From Streptomyces cyaneogriseus subsp. noncyanogenus (GTDB lineage Bacteria; Actinomycetota; Actinomycetes; Streptomycetales; Streptomycetaceae): a stretch of 64,000 bases of DNA. Location: positions 1,922,001-1,986,000 of the forward strand of contig NZ_CP010849.1 in assembly GCF_000931445.1 (NCBI RefSeq), written 5' to 3'. A model generated the notes under the pieces. That model worked only from the letters and a program-made list of their open reading frames with translations. It was not told where the DNA came from and ran no database searches. Of this stretch, positions 35,719-43,748 are shown in pieces (within the stretch, counting starts at the first letter, position 1; each line of letters opens with the position of its first letter). A program made the position numbers and the translations under genes.

Positions 35719-35786
35719 GATCTCACACAGATGATGGATCACGGCTCGGCCGAATGATCCATACGCAGGGGATCAGCCGTTCGATC
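35719..35786. promoter_or_regulatory. cluster of five GATC sites
   Basis: GATC occurs at 35719, 35737, 35756, 35771 and 35783, roughly every 12-19 bp. In DNA of this composition less than one is expected in 68 bp. The core recognition sequence of Gbn, encoded about 270 bp away, is GATC, so this may be a binding cluster. One more site lies at 35489, near the gbn start. Confidence 0.5.
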
Positions 35787-37383
35787 AAGCGAGGGCGACG
35801 AGGTCCGCGTAGTCGGAGCCCCACAGGTCCTCGACACCGTCCGGCAGCAGGATGATCCGCTCCGGCTGGAGCGCCTCGACGGCGCCCTCGTCGTGCGTGA
35901 CCAGGACGACCGCGCCCTTGTAGGTGCGCAGGGCGCCGAGGATCTCCTCGCGGCTGGCCGGGTCGAGGTTGTTGGTCGGCTCGTCCAGCAGCAGCACGTT
36001 GGCCGAGGAGACCACGAGGGTGGCCAGGGCCAGCCGGGTCTTCTCGCCGCCGGAGAGGACGCCGGCCGGCTTGTCCACGTCGTCGCCGGAGAACAGGAAC
36101 GAGCCGAGCACCTTGCGGACCTCGACGAGATCCATGTCGGGCGCCGCGGAGCGCATGTTCTCCAGGACCGTGCGGTCCGGGTCGAGCGTCTCGTGCTCCT
36201 GGGCGTAGTAGCCGAGCTTGAGGCCGTGACCGGGGACGACGGCACCCGTGTCGGGCTGCTCGACCCCCGCGAGCAGGCGCAGCAGGGTCGTCTTGCCCGC
36301 GCCGTTGAGGCCGAGGATGACGACGCGGGAGCCCTTGTCGATGGCCAGGTCGACGTCGGTGAAGATCTCCAGGGAGCCGTACGACTTCGACAGGCCCTCG
36401 GCCATCAGCGGGGTCTTGCCGCAGGGCGCGGGCTCGGGGAAGCGGAGCTTGGCGACCTTGTCCTGCTGGCGGACCTCCTCCAGGCCGGACAGCAGCTTCT
36501 CCGCGCGGCGGGCCATGTTCTGCGCGGCGACCGTCTTGGTGGCCTTGGCGCGCATCTTGTCCGCCTGGGCGTTGAGGGCGGCGGCCTTCTTCTCGGCGTT
36601 GGCCCGCTCGCGCTTGCGGCGCTTCTCGTCCGCCTCGCGCTGCTGCTGGTAGAGCTTCCAGCCCATGTTGTAGACGTCGATCTGGGCGCGGTTGGCGTCC
36701 AGGTAGAACACCTTGTTCACGACCGTCTCGACCAGGTCGACATCGTGGGAGATCACGATGAAGCCGCCGCGGTAGGTCTTGAGGTAGTCCCGCAGCCAGA
36801 TGATCGAGTCGGCGTCGAGGTGGTTGGTCGGCTCGTCCAGCAGCAGGGTGTCCGCGTCGGAGAACAGGATCCGGGCCAGCTCGATACGGCGGCGCTGACC
36901 GCCGGAGAGCGTGTGCAGCGGCTGGCCGAGCACCCGGTCGGGCAGGTTGAGCGCGGCGGCGATGGTGGCGGCCTCGGCCTCGGCGGCGTATCCGCCCTTG
37001 GTGAGGAACTCCGTCTCCTGGCGCTCGTACTGCTTCATCGCCTTGTCGCGGGTGGCGCCCTTGCCGTTGGCGATGCGCTGCTCGTTCTCGCGCATCTTGC
37101 GGATCAGGACGTCCAGGCCGCGGGCGGAGAGGATGCGGTCGCGGGCGAGCACGTCGAGGTCGCCGGTGCGGGGGTCCTGCGGGAGGTAGCCGACCTCGCC
37201 GGAGCGGGTGATGGTGCCGGCGGCGGGGATGGCCTCGCCGGCCAGGCACTTGGTGAGCGTCGTCTTGCCGGCGCCGTTGCGGCCGACCAGGCCGATGCGG
37301 TCGCCCTTGGCGACGCGGAAGGTGGCGGACTCGATGAGGACACGGGCGCCGGCGCGCAGCTCGATGCCGGAGGCGGAGATCAC
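35785..37383 (-). CDS. ABC-F family ATPase (ribosome-associated)
   Basis: A 532-aa protein with two ABC domains and no membrane helix, the ABC-F layout. Walker A motifs are GRNGAGKTT (residues about 34-42) and GLNGAGKTT (about 350), signatures LSGGQRRR and LSGGEKTR, Walker B LLLDEPTNHLD and LLLDEPTNNLD. The P-site interaction linker between domains is a long Lys/Arg-rich helix pair (READEKRRKRERANAEKK). Such proteins act on the ribosomal E site as translation factors or antibiotic-resistance proteins. GTG 37383 has AGGAG upstream. A 7-codon leader peptide precedes the gene, suggesting attenuation. Confidence 0.93.
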   Translation of the reverse strand: MISASGIELRAGARVLIESATFRVAKGDRIGLVGRNGAGKTTLTKCLAGEAIPAAGTITRSGEVGYLPQDPRTGDLDVLARDRILSARGLDVLIRKMRENEQRIANGKGATRDKAMKQYERQETEFLTKGGYAAEAEAATIAAALNLPDRVLGQPLHTLSGGQRRRIELARILFSDADTLLLDEPTNHLDADSIIWLRDYLKTYRGGFIVISHDVDLVETVVNKVFYLDANRAQIDVYNMGWKLYQQQREADEKRRKRERANAEKKAAALNAQADKMRAKATKTVAAQNMARRAEKLLSGLEEVRQQDKVAKLRFPEPAPCGKTPLMAEGLSKSYGSLEIFTDVDLAIDKGSRVVILGLNGAGKTTLLRLLAGVEQPDTGAVVPGHGLKLGYYAQEHETLDPDRTVLENMRSAAPDMDLVEVRKVLGSFLFSGDDVDKPAGVLSGGEKTRLALATLVVSSANVLLLDEPTNNLDPASREEILGALRTYKGAVVLVTHDEGAVEALQPERIILLPDGVEDLWGSDYADLVALA

Positions 37384-37441
37384 GGACAGACTCCTGGGCG
37401 GTTGGGATGGCGGGACGGGCGGCTGAGGACGGGCCCGCCGT

Positions 37442-37465
37442 CTAATGCGCGAGGAGAATGGCCAT
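37442..37465 (-). CDS. leader peptide MAILLAH upstream of the ABC-F gene
   Basis: A 7-codon frame, MAILLAH-stop, 58 bp before the ABC-F start on the same strand. TAGACT lies 7 nt before its ATG, so the transcript should begin at this ATG and the ribosome engages the leader first. Short leader peptides often control ABC-F resistance genes by drug-induced ribosome stalling. The DNA between leader and gene contains GGCGGG/CCCGCC arms that could form an attenuator, though the pairing is short. This is an inference from position and promoter geometry. Confidence 0.55.
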   Translation of the reverse strand: MAILLAH

Positions 37466-37472
37466 GGGGTTC

Positions 37473-37478
37473 AGTCTA
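37473..37478 (-). promoter_or_regulatory. -10 element of the ABC-F transcript
   Basis: Read on the minus strand, TAGACT ends 7 nt before the ATG of the leader peptide. A -35 match at 16-18 bp spacing is poor. Confidence 0.55.
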
Positions 37479-37525
37479 GCGGGGCCGTGCAACCAGTTTT
37501 TCCGGCTCACGAGGGAGTGATCGCC

Positions 37526-37939
37526 ATGGCAGGCACCGGCATCGGTCGTCCGAGCATCTGCCCGACACTGCTGTACGCGGACGCGAAGGCGGCGATCCGG
37601 CAGCTCACGGAGGCCTTCGGCTTCACGGAGCTGGCCGTGTACGAGAGCGAGGACGGCTCGGTGGTGCACGCCGAGCTGGCGCAGGGCGACGGTGTGGTGA
37701 TGCTCGGGTCCAAGGGCACGGGCAGCCGCTTCGACGAGGCGATGCGGGACGCGGGCCCGTCCGGGGCGTACGTCGTCGTGGACGACGTCGACGCACACCA
37801 CCGGCGGGCCGTGGAGCACGGCGCGGAGATCCTCATGCCCCCGGCGGACCAGGACTACGGTTCCCGGGACTACATGGCCCGGGACCTGGAGGGCAACGTC
37901 TGGAGCTTCGGCACGTACGCCCCGGGCACCGGGACCTGA
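37526..37939 (+). CDS. VOC family (glyoxalase-like) protein
   Basis: A 137-aa protein of the vicinal oxygen chelate fold. Paired beta-alpha-beta units are seen: ICPTLLYADAKAAIRQLTEA with FGFTELAVYESEDG, and GAYVVVDDVDAHHRRAVEHG with RDYMARDLEGNVWSFGTY. The DLEGNVWSFG ending is typical of antibiotic-resistance- and isomerase-like VOC proteins. Metal ligands and substrate are not clear. GAGGGAG precedes ATG 37526. It is divergent from the ABC-F transcript and shares its promoter region. Confidence 0.88.
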   Translation: MAGTGIGRPSICPTLLYADAKAAIRQLTEAFGFTELAVYESEDGSVVHAELAQGDGVVMLGSKGTGSRFDEAMRDAGPSGAYVVVDDVDAHHRRAVEHGAEILMPPADQDYGSRDYMARDLEGNVWSFGTYAPGTGT

Positions 37940-38008
37940 GCGGCGGGAGCGGGAGCCCGGCCGGGGCGCACGCCGGCCGGCCCCGGGGCCGGGGCGCCGC
38001 CCCGGGGA

Positions 38009-39409
38009 TCAGCTGCGGCCGGTGTGGACCTGGAACGCCGCCCGGCGCACCGCCTTGGCCAGGGCCGGGTCGGGATGGGCCGCGGCGAGCGCGACCAGGA
38101 CCTGCACGGTCCGGGGATGCCCGACGGCCCGCACCTCGTCGAGCAGCGCGGGAACGGTCGGCTGCACCGCGGACTCCAGGTGCCGGACCAGCATCGAAGC
38201 CTCGCCGTGGTCGGCGACGGCGGCGGCGGTGTCGACCCACAGCCACGTGGCCTCCTCCCGGGTGAGGACCTCGTGGGCGTCCTCCGGGTCGGCCCCGTCG
38301 TGCTCGGCCAGCCACAGCAGGGCGTAGGGCCGCAGCGTCGGCTCGTCGAGCACGGCCCGGACGTCGGGCTCGGCGGGGGCGCCGACCACGCGCAGCGCCT
38401 CGAAGGCGAGGCCGCGCAGCAGGGCGTCGTCGCCCCGGGCCGCGGCGAGGAGCTCGGCGACGGCGCTGCCGACGGGGCGGGCGGCGAGCCAGGCGCGGTA
38501 CTCGGCGCGGGCCGCGTTGGGGCGGAGCTGGGCGCAGCCGCGCAGCATGTCCTCGGCGGACTGCTCGATGTTCCCGGCGGGGCTCTGGGCGGCCACGCAG
38601 ATCTGCTCCAGCTTGACCCAGACGGCCCAACTGCCGAGCGGGGTGAGCGTGGCCTGCCCGTCACCGCAGGTGAGGGCGCCGACCGAGGCGAGGGCGTGCA
38701 GGGCCCAGTCCAGGAGCGGGGCGAGCGGCGCGTCCTCGGCGGCCGCGGGGGTCTCGGGCTCGGGGCGCGGGCCGTAGGGGACCTCGCAGCGCTCGGTGCG
38801 CAGTTCGGTGACGCGCTGCTCCAGGAGGTCGAGGAGCTGGGCGAGGGGTACGGGACCGGCGGAGAGCTGGAGGAAGGAGAGCACCTGGGGCATCGCCGAG
38901 ACGACCTCGGCGACGGCGGCCGGCTCGTGGCCGGCGGGCTCGGGGTGGGCGAGCGACCAGGCGTCGAAGAGGGCGACCCAGCCGCGCAGGACGGCGCTGT
39001 CGTCGCGGTCCCAGGCGCGCAGCCGCCAGCCGGGGCGGGCGCTGTCGCCGTGCACCTCGACCAGACCGGCCAGGCGGGCGGTGTCCCAGTCGGCGCGGAC
39101 CTGGGCGACGGTCAGGCCGAGTTCGCGCGCCGCCCGTTCGGCGGTCGCGTCCGAGAGCGTGGCCTTGCCGTCGGAGGTGGCGCCGGCCCGGCCCGGTCCG
39201 AGGGTGGCGTCGGCCCAGCGGGCGACGCGCACCGCGCCGGCCAGACCGGAGCGCGCCATTCTGGCCAGCTCCGAGCGGGCCGGTGTGCCCTCCGGCGGGC
39301 GCGGGGCGGCGCGGCGCGGGCGCCGCTGGTTCACGGCTCTGGGGGCGGCGGCCAGGGGTCGCGGGCGGACGAGTCGAAGCCTGGAGTCGCGCGGGATACG
39401 GGACGTCAC
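38009..39409 (-). CDS. conserved Streptomyces protein of unknown function
   Basis: A 466-aa soluble protein. The N-terminal 60 residues are basic and Pro-rich (RLRLVRPRPLAAAPRAVNQR). Residues about 80-150 look like a winged-helix region (DATAERAARELGLTVAQV...RLAGLVEVHGDSARPGWRL). The C-terminal 150 residues are Ala/Leu-rich helices with repeated units such as LRPYALLWLAEHDGADPED and HPRTVQVLVALAAAHPDP that suggest HEAT-like repeats. I know no function. GTG 39409 is the likely start, with GGAAGA upstream. Confidence 0.7.
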   Translation of the reverse strand: MTSRIPRDSRLRLVRPRPLAAAPRAVNQRRPRRAAPRPPEGTPARSELARMARSGLAGAVRVARWADATLGPGRAGATSDGKATLSDATAERAARELGLTVAQVRADWDTARLAGLVEVHGDSARPGWRLRAWDRDDSAVLRGWVALFDAWSLAHPEPAGHEPAAVAEVVSAMPQVLSFLQLSAGPVPLAQLLDLLEQRVTELRTERCEVPYGPRPEPETPAAAEDAPLAPLLDWALHALASVGALTCGDGQATLTPLGSWAVWVKLEQICVAAQSPAGNIEQSAEDMLRGCAQLRPNAARAEYRAWLAARPVGSAVAELLAAARGDDALLRGLAFEALRVVGAPAEPDVRAVLDEPTLRPYALLWLAEHDGADPEDAHEVLTREEATWLWVDTAAAVADHGEASMLVRHLESAVQPTVPALLDEVRAVGHPRTVQVLVALAAAHPDPALAKAVRRAAFQVHTGRS

Positions 39410-39635
39410 GGGTGCAGTCTTCCGGTTGACGGTCCGAAAACCCAAACGGAATGTCACCGCGGGCGACGGGGGTGGCCAACGCAACGGGTGGTGGAGGGCC
39501 GCCGAAGACGTGCAGGCCAGGGGCGCGATCGTAAGCGGAATGGGGGTCGGGCGGTCGCCGGACGCGGTGGGGGCGTGGGGGGTGAACCGGGCACCGGGGC
39601 CTTGCCGCGCGCCGCCGGGGAGCGTCCGCGTCGCT

Positions 39636-40760
39636 TCACATCAGCGGGGTGAGGAAGCGCCGCAGGGCCTCTTCGTAGGTGTCGGGTGCGGCGTTCCACA
39701 TGGCCGCGTGCGGGGCCTGCCGCACCGTGTGGAGGCGGACCAGGCGGGGGCGGGTGTCGGCCAGGCGGCGGGAGAGGTGCCAGGGGGCCACCGTGTCGTC
39801 GGGGCCGTGGAAGATCAGCGCCGGCACCGCGAGGTGGTCGCCCTCGGGGTCGGCGACCCGGCCGGAGCGCAGTCCGGCGCGGCCCTGGGCGGCGCGGACC
39901 GCGAGCGGCAGCAGCGGCCCCGGGGTGTGCCGGGCCGCGGCCAGGGAGCGCAGGGTGGCCTCCCAGCTGAGGACCGGGGAGTCCAGGACGAGCCCCGCGA
40001 TCCGGTCGCGCAGTCCGGAGTACTCGGCGGCGCGCAGGGCCATGGTGGCGCCGGTGGACCAGCCGAGCAGGACGACCTGCCGGGCGCCGTACCGCAGGGC
40101 GTGGCGGATCGCCGCGTCCAGGTCGCGCCACTCGGTCTCGCCGAGGTGGTTCAGCCCGTCCGGCGACCGGGGCGCGCCGAGGTCGCCGCGGTAGGCGAGG
40201 GCGAGCACCGGGACGTGCAGGCGGTGCAGGAAGCCCATCACGTTCATGGCCTGCTCCCGGGTGGTGCCCAGGCCGTGCACGGCGATCACCCAGGTGTCGC
40301 GGGAGGAGGGCACGAACCAGGCCGGCAGGGGGCCCAGTTCGCCGGGGATGTCGGCGTCGGCGTGGTCCAGGCCGAGGGCGGTGCGCGGGTCGCCGACGTA
40401 CAGGTTCGGGGTGAGCCAGACCTTGTCGCCGGGCCGCAGGGTGCCGTGCGTGACGCGCTCCAGGCGGCGCACGACGGTGTCGGCGGGGTGCCGGGCCGAG
40501 TCCAGGACGGGGCCGACGACCGCGTGCGAGCCGTCGCCGGCGAGGCCGTACCGGCCCGGGCGCGAGGCGGCCAGGTGCCGGGTGAGCGTGATCTGCCCGG
40601 CCGCGGTGCCGTGCACCGTCAGCCGGGGTTCGGTGGGCAGGGGCCGGCCCGCGGGCGCCTTCAGCGCGGCGTCGCTGGCCAGCCGGCCGGCGACGATGCT
40701 GGCGGCGCCGGTGGCCAGGGCTGCGGTGACGGCGGTGGCCGTTGCGGTGACGGTGCGCAC
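39636..40760 (-). CDS. alpha/beta hydrolase, probable membrane-anchored or secreted
   Basis: A 374-aa protein. The N-terminal hydrophobic Ala/Thr segment (VTATATAVTAALATGAASIVAG) may be a signal anchor. The hydrolase core begins at about 155 (DTWVIAVHGLGTTREQAMNV). The nucleophile elbow is GWSTG, the acid is probably in FHGPDDTVAP and the His in RQAPHAAMWN. The substrate is unknown. GTG 40760 is the start used; GGAGAC lies 11 nt before. The next minus-strand gene ends 130 bp upstream. Confidence 0.82.
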   Translation of the reverse strand: MRTVTATATAVTAALATGAASIVAGRLASDAALKAPAGRPLPTEPRLTVHGTAAGQITLTRHLAASRPGRYGLAGDGSHAVVGPVLDSARHPADTVVRRLERVTHGTLRPGDKVWLTPNLYVGDPRTALGLDHADADIPGELGPLPAWFVPSSRDTWVIAVHGLGTTREQAMNVMGFLHRLHVPVLALAYRGDLGAPRSPDGLNHLGETEWRDLDAAIRHALRYGARQVVLLGWSTGATMALRAAEYSGLRDRIAGLVLDSPVLSWEATLRSLAAARHTPGPLLPLAVRAAQGRAGLRSGRVADPEGDHLAVPALIFHGPDDTVAPWHLSRRLADTRPRLVRLHTVRQAPHAAMWNAAPDTYEEALRRFLTPLM

Positions 40761-40889
40761 GTCGTCCAGTCTCCAGGCGGATCCGGTGAGCGGCCAGTGG
40801 GCGGGCGGGTGAGGGTGACGGCGGGACGGTGCCCGCCGTGCCCGGGACGGCGGGGAGGCGGGGGTGCCCCCGGCCGCCCGGGGCGGCGG

Positions 40890-41621
40890 TCAGCCCTTCT
40901 GGCCGTATCCCCGCAGCCGTTCGCCGACCTCGGCGAGCTGCTCCCGGGTCAGCAGGGACGGCGTCCGGCCGGGCACGCCGGAGGCGGTCAGCCACAGGCG
41001 GCACATCCACTCCAGCTGGGCGGTGCGGTCGTACGCCTGGTCCAGGGTGGCGCCGTAGGTGAGCGTGCCGTGGTTCTGCAGGAGGCAGCCGGAGCGGCCG
41101 GCGAGGGCGTCGAGCATGTGCGCGGCCAGCTCCTCGGTGCCGTACGCGGCGTACGGGGCGACCCGGACGGGGCCGCCGAGGGCGGCGGCCATGTAGTGGA
41201 TCAGGGGGAGCTCCCGGACGAGGGTGGAGACGGCCGTCGCGTGGACGGCGTGGGTGTGGACGACGGCGCGGGCGCCGGTCGTGCGGTACACCGCCAGGTG
41301 CATGGGCAGCTCGCTGGTCGGGACCAGCGTGCCGAGCACCTGCCCGCCGTCGAGGGCGACACCGGTGACGTCCCGCGGTGTCAGCCGGTCGTAGGGGACG
41401 CCCGACGGTGTGACCAGGACGGTGTCGCCGACGCGCACCGAGACGTTGCCGGAGGTGCCGACCACCAGTCCGTCGGCGACCGTCCGCCGGGCCGTCGCCA
41501 CCAGCGCCTCCCAGGCGTGCGCCTCCTCCGGGCTCACGCTCCGTCCTCGCGCCTGCTCCACCACCCGCGCCTCCTCACGGACGCCCTGGGCGCCCCGCCG
41601 GTTCCACGACTGCTCGGTCAT
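40890..41621 (-). CDS. class II aldolase/adducin family protein
   Basis: A 243-aa protein of the fuculose-phosphate aldolase/ribulose-phosphate epimerase fold. Zinc ligands are visible in VVHTHAVHATA and LLQNHGTLTYG, and the catalytic Glu in PTSELPMHLAVYR; the substrate-binding GTSGNVSVR motif is intact. It could cleave a sugar phosphate such as L-fuculose 1-phosphate, but no sugar pathway genes are nearby. GAGGATC precedes ATG 41621, and the open frame upstream lacks family sequence. Confidence 0.88.
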   Translation of the reverse strand: MTEQSWNRRGAQGVREEARVVEQARGRSVSPEEAHAWEALVATARRTVADGLVVGTSGNVSVRVGDTVLVTPSGVPYDRLTPRDVTGVALDGGQVLGTLVPTSELPMHLAVYRTTGARAVVHTHAVHATAVSTLVRELPLIHYMAAALGGPVRVAPYAAYGTEELAAHMLDALAGRSGCLLQNHGTLTYGATLDQAYDRTAQLEWMCRLWLTASGVPGRTPSLLTREQLAEVGERLRGYGQKG

Positions 41622-41779
41622 GGGGCGATCCTCCCAGGCGCCGCCCCGGCCGGGTGACCGAAATCTCTTCGGGACGTCCGCCCGGCCGGGCGCAGGCGCG
41701 GCAGCCGGGCGGGGAGCGCACACGGCCTACGCAAGAGGGGGCGAAGACCCCGCTTCCGGTCACTGCCGCGCCCCTCTCA

Positions 41780-41812
41780 GTTCATCTTCCGTTCACCCTC
41801 GTTGCCTACGTT
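41780..41812 (+). promoter_or_regulatory. PHO box upstream of the phosphate transporter
   Basis: Three 11-nt direct repeat units: GTTCATCTTCC (41780), GTTCACCCTCG (41791) and a weaker TTGCCTACGTT (41802). The second matches the Streptomyces PhoP repeat unit, GTTCACC, exactly. It lies 36-68 bp before the start of the PiT transporter gene. Confidence 0.8.
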
Positions 41813-41848
41813 CGAGCAGCCAATGACCTCGAACGATTGCCTGGGTAA

Positions 41849-43108
41849 ATGGAAAGCTTCTCGCTGATCCTCGCGATTGTGGTGGTGACCGCACTCGCGT
41901 TCGATTTCACGAACGGTTTCCACGACACCGCGAACGCGATGGCCACGACCATTTCCACGGGCGCTCTGCGGCCCAAGGTCGCGGTGGCCATGTCCGCCGT
42001 CCTCAATCTGGTGGGCGCCTTCCTCTCCGTGGAGGTCGCCAACACCATCTCCAAGGGTCTCGTCGACGAGACCGGCATCCGGCCCGAGGTCATATTCGCC
42101 GCCCTGGTCGGCGCGATCCTCTGGAACCTGCTGACCTGGCTGGTCGGCCTGCCGTCCAGCTCCTCGCACGCCCTGATGGGCGGTCTGATCGGCGCCGCGA
42201 TCGCTTCCGCGGGCGTCGGCGCGGTCCACGGCGACGTGCTCGTCACCAAGGTGCTGCTGCCGGCGGTCGCCGCCCCGATCGTCGCGGGCGTCGCGGCGAT
42301 GTTCGCCTCCCGGCTGACGTACACGCTGGGCCGCAAGGCCGACGGCGAGGCCGCCAAGAAGGGCTACCGCGCCGGGCAGATCGCCTCGGCCGGCCTGGTC
42401 TCGCTGGCGCACGGCACCAACGACGCGCAGAAGACGATGGGCATCATCACCCTCGCCCTGGTCGCCGGCGGCGCCCTCACCCCCGACTCCGACCCCCCGA
42501 TGTGGGTCATCCTCTCCGCGGGCCTGGCCATCGCGCTCGGCACCTACCTCGGCGGCTGGCGCATCATCCGCACCATGGGCAAGGGCCTGACCGACCTCCA
42601 GCCGCAGCAGGGCTTCGCCGCCCAGACCAGCGCCGCCACGGTCATCCTGGCCTCCTCCCACCTCGGCTTCTCCCTCTCCACCACGCACTCGGTCTCCGGT
42701 GCCGTGATGGGCGCGGGCCTCGGCCGCAAGGGCGGTGTGGTGCGCTGGTCCACGGCCACCCGGATGTTCGTCGCCTGGGGTCTGACCCTGCCCGCCGCGG
42801 CCCTGGTCGCCGCGCTCGCCGAGTGGGTCTGCGGCCTGGGCGACTGGGGCACGGCGCTGGTCGCGGTCTTCCTGGTCGCCTCCAGCTTCGCCATCTGGAA
42901 GATCTCCCGCCGCGAGGTCGTCGACCACACCAACGTCAACGACACCGACGAGGCCGGGGACGCCGAGCCGGCCGGGGTGGTCACCACCGCGATCGCCGCC
43001 GTGACCCCGCCCCCGGCGGGCGCGGCCGCCGAGGGGCTGACCGCCACCATCCCGGCCCAGGCCACCGCCTCCGACGCCAAGGCGCCGTCGGCCGCCACCC
43101 CCGTCTGA
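41849..43108 (+). CDS. pitH2: PiT family inorganic phosphate transporter
   Basis: A 419-aa transporter with about ten helices. The two PiT signature regions are present: FDFTNGFHDTANAMATTIST near residue 19 and LAHGTNDAQKTMG in the second half. The C-terminal 45 residues are polar and Ala/Pro-rich. It imports phosphate (as metal-phosphate complex) with a cation gradient. Gene position and sequence match, as I recall, pitH2 (SCO1845) of S. coelicolor, a PhoP-controlled gene; the PHO box upstream agrees. A small membrane protein gene follows 34 bp downstream. Confidence 0.93.
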   Translation: MESFSLILAIVVVTALAFDFTNGFHDTANAMATTISTGALRPKVAVAMSAVLNLVGAFLSVEVANTISKGLVDETGIRPEVIFAALVGAILWNLLTWLVGLPSSSSHALMGGLIGAAIASAGVGAVHGDVLVTKVLLPAVAAPIVAGVAAMFASRLTYTLGRKADGEAAKKGYRAGQIASAGLVSLAHGTNDAQKTMGIITLALVAGGALTPDSDPPMWVILSAGLAIALGTYLGGWRIIRTMGKGLTDLQPQQGFAAQTSAATVILASSHLGFSLSTTHSVSGAVMGAGLGRKGGVVRWSTATRMFVAWGLTLPAAALVAALAEWVCGLGDWGTALVAVFLVASSFAIWKISRREVVDHTNVNDTDEAGDAEPAGVVTTAIAAVTPPPAGAAAEGLTATIPAQATASDAKAPSAATPV

Positions 43109-43142
43109 GCCTCCGCTCACCCGGTACGAAGGAAGAAGCAGG

Positions 43143-43364
43143 ATGAAGATCGACTGGGCAGCCCTCGGCTCCGTCTTCGGGGTCAGCCTCGTGGTCACCG
43201 TGGCCCTGGTGGCCCTGTTCACCCTCGGCATCGCCGGCCTCTCCCGCCGGGAGCGGGCCGCGGCGCAGGGCGGTTCCGCCGCCCTCGCGGTCACCGGCGC
43301 CTACGCGTGCTTCGCCGCCTGCGCGGCGGCGGTGGCGTACGGCATCTATCTGATCGTCGCCTGA
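43143..43364 (+). CDS. small membrane protein downstream of pitH2
   Basis: A 73-aa protein with two helices (SVFGVSLVVTVALVALFTLGI and AYACFAACAAAVAYGIYLIV) joined by a basic loop LSRRERAAAQGG. It is encoded directly after the phosphate transporter with GGAAGAAG before ATG 43143, so the two are co-transcribed. It may stabilise or regulate the transporter. A strong terminator follows. Confidence 0.8.
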   Translation: MKIDWAALGSVFGVSLVVTVALVALFTLGIAGLSRRERAAAQGGSAALAVTGAYACFAACAAAVAYGIYLIVA

Positions 43365-43389
43365 CGGGCGGCGACGGCACGCGCACCCC

Positions 43390-43421
43390 GGGGTGCGGGA
43401 CGGACCACCGTCCCGCACCCC
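43390..43421 (+). terminator. terminator after the phosphate transport operon
   Basis: A 14-bp perfect stem (43390-43403 with 43408-43421) around ACCA followed by GCTTT. Confidence 0.85.
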
Positions 43422-43504
43422 GCTTTCGCGTGCCCGGCGCCCGCCTCCCGTGCCCGTGTGGGCCTCCGCACACTCCCCCGGTGCAGGTCAAGGGCAAGTT
43501 GACG

Positions 43505-43680
43505 GGTGTTCGCGGGCCGTGGTGGACTTCCTGGGCCATGTACGGCGGCAGGAGAGGAAGCCCGGTGCGAATCCGGCGCGGTCCCGCCACTGTGACCGGG
43601 GTGCCCACCCCGGGAGCCAGGAACTCTCACCGCCGGTCTCGTCGAACCAGGGCGTGGACACCCTGAGTGAGGACATAACG
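43505..43680 (+). promoter_or_regulatory. cobalamin (B12) riboswitch
   Basis: Conserved core elements occur in order: GGAAGCCCGGTGCGAATCCG, the junction GGTCCCGCCACTGTGACCGG, and the B12-box region GGGAGCCAGGAACTC. Boundaries are approximate. It precedes cobD by about 70-240 bp. No terminator stem is obvious after it, and the cobD ribosome site is weak, so control is probably translational. Adenosylcobalamin should switch off the operon. Confidence 0.93.
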
Positions 43681-43748
43681 CGATGCTCGGCTGCCGATCG
43701 AGGTTCACCGCCAGGTCTCTTCCCGACCGTGTGACCGGCTGAGCTCCC

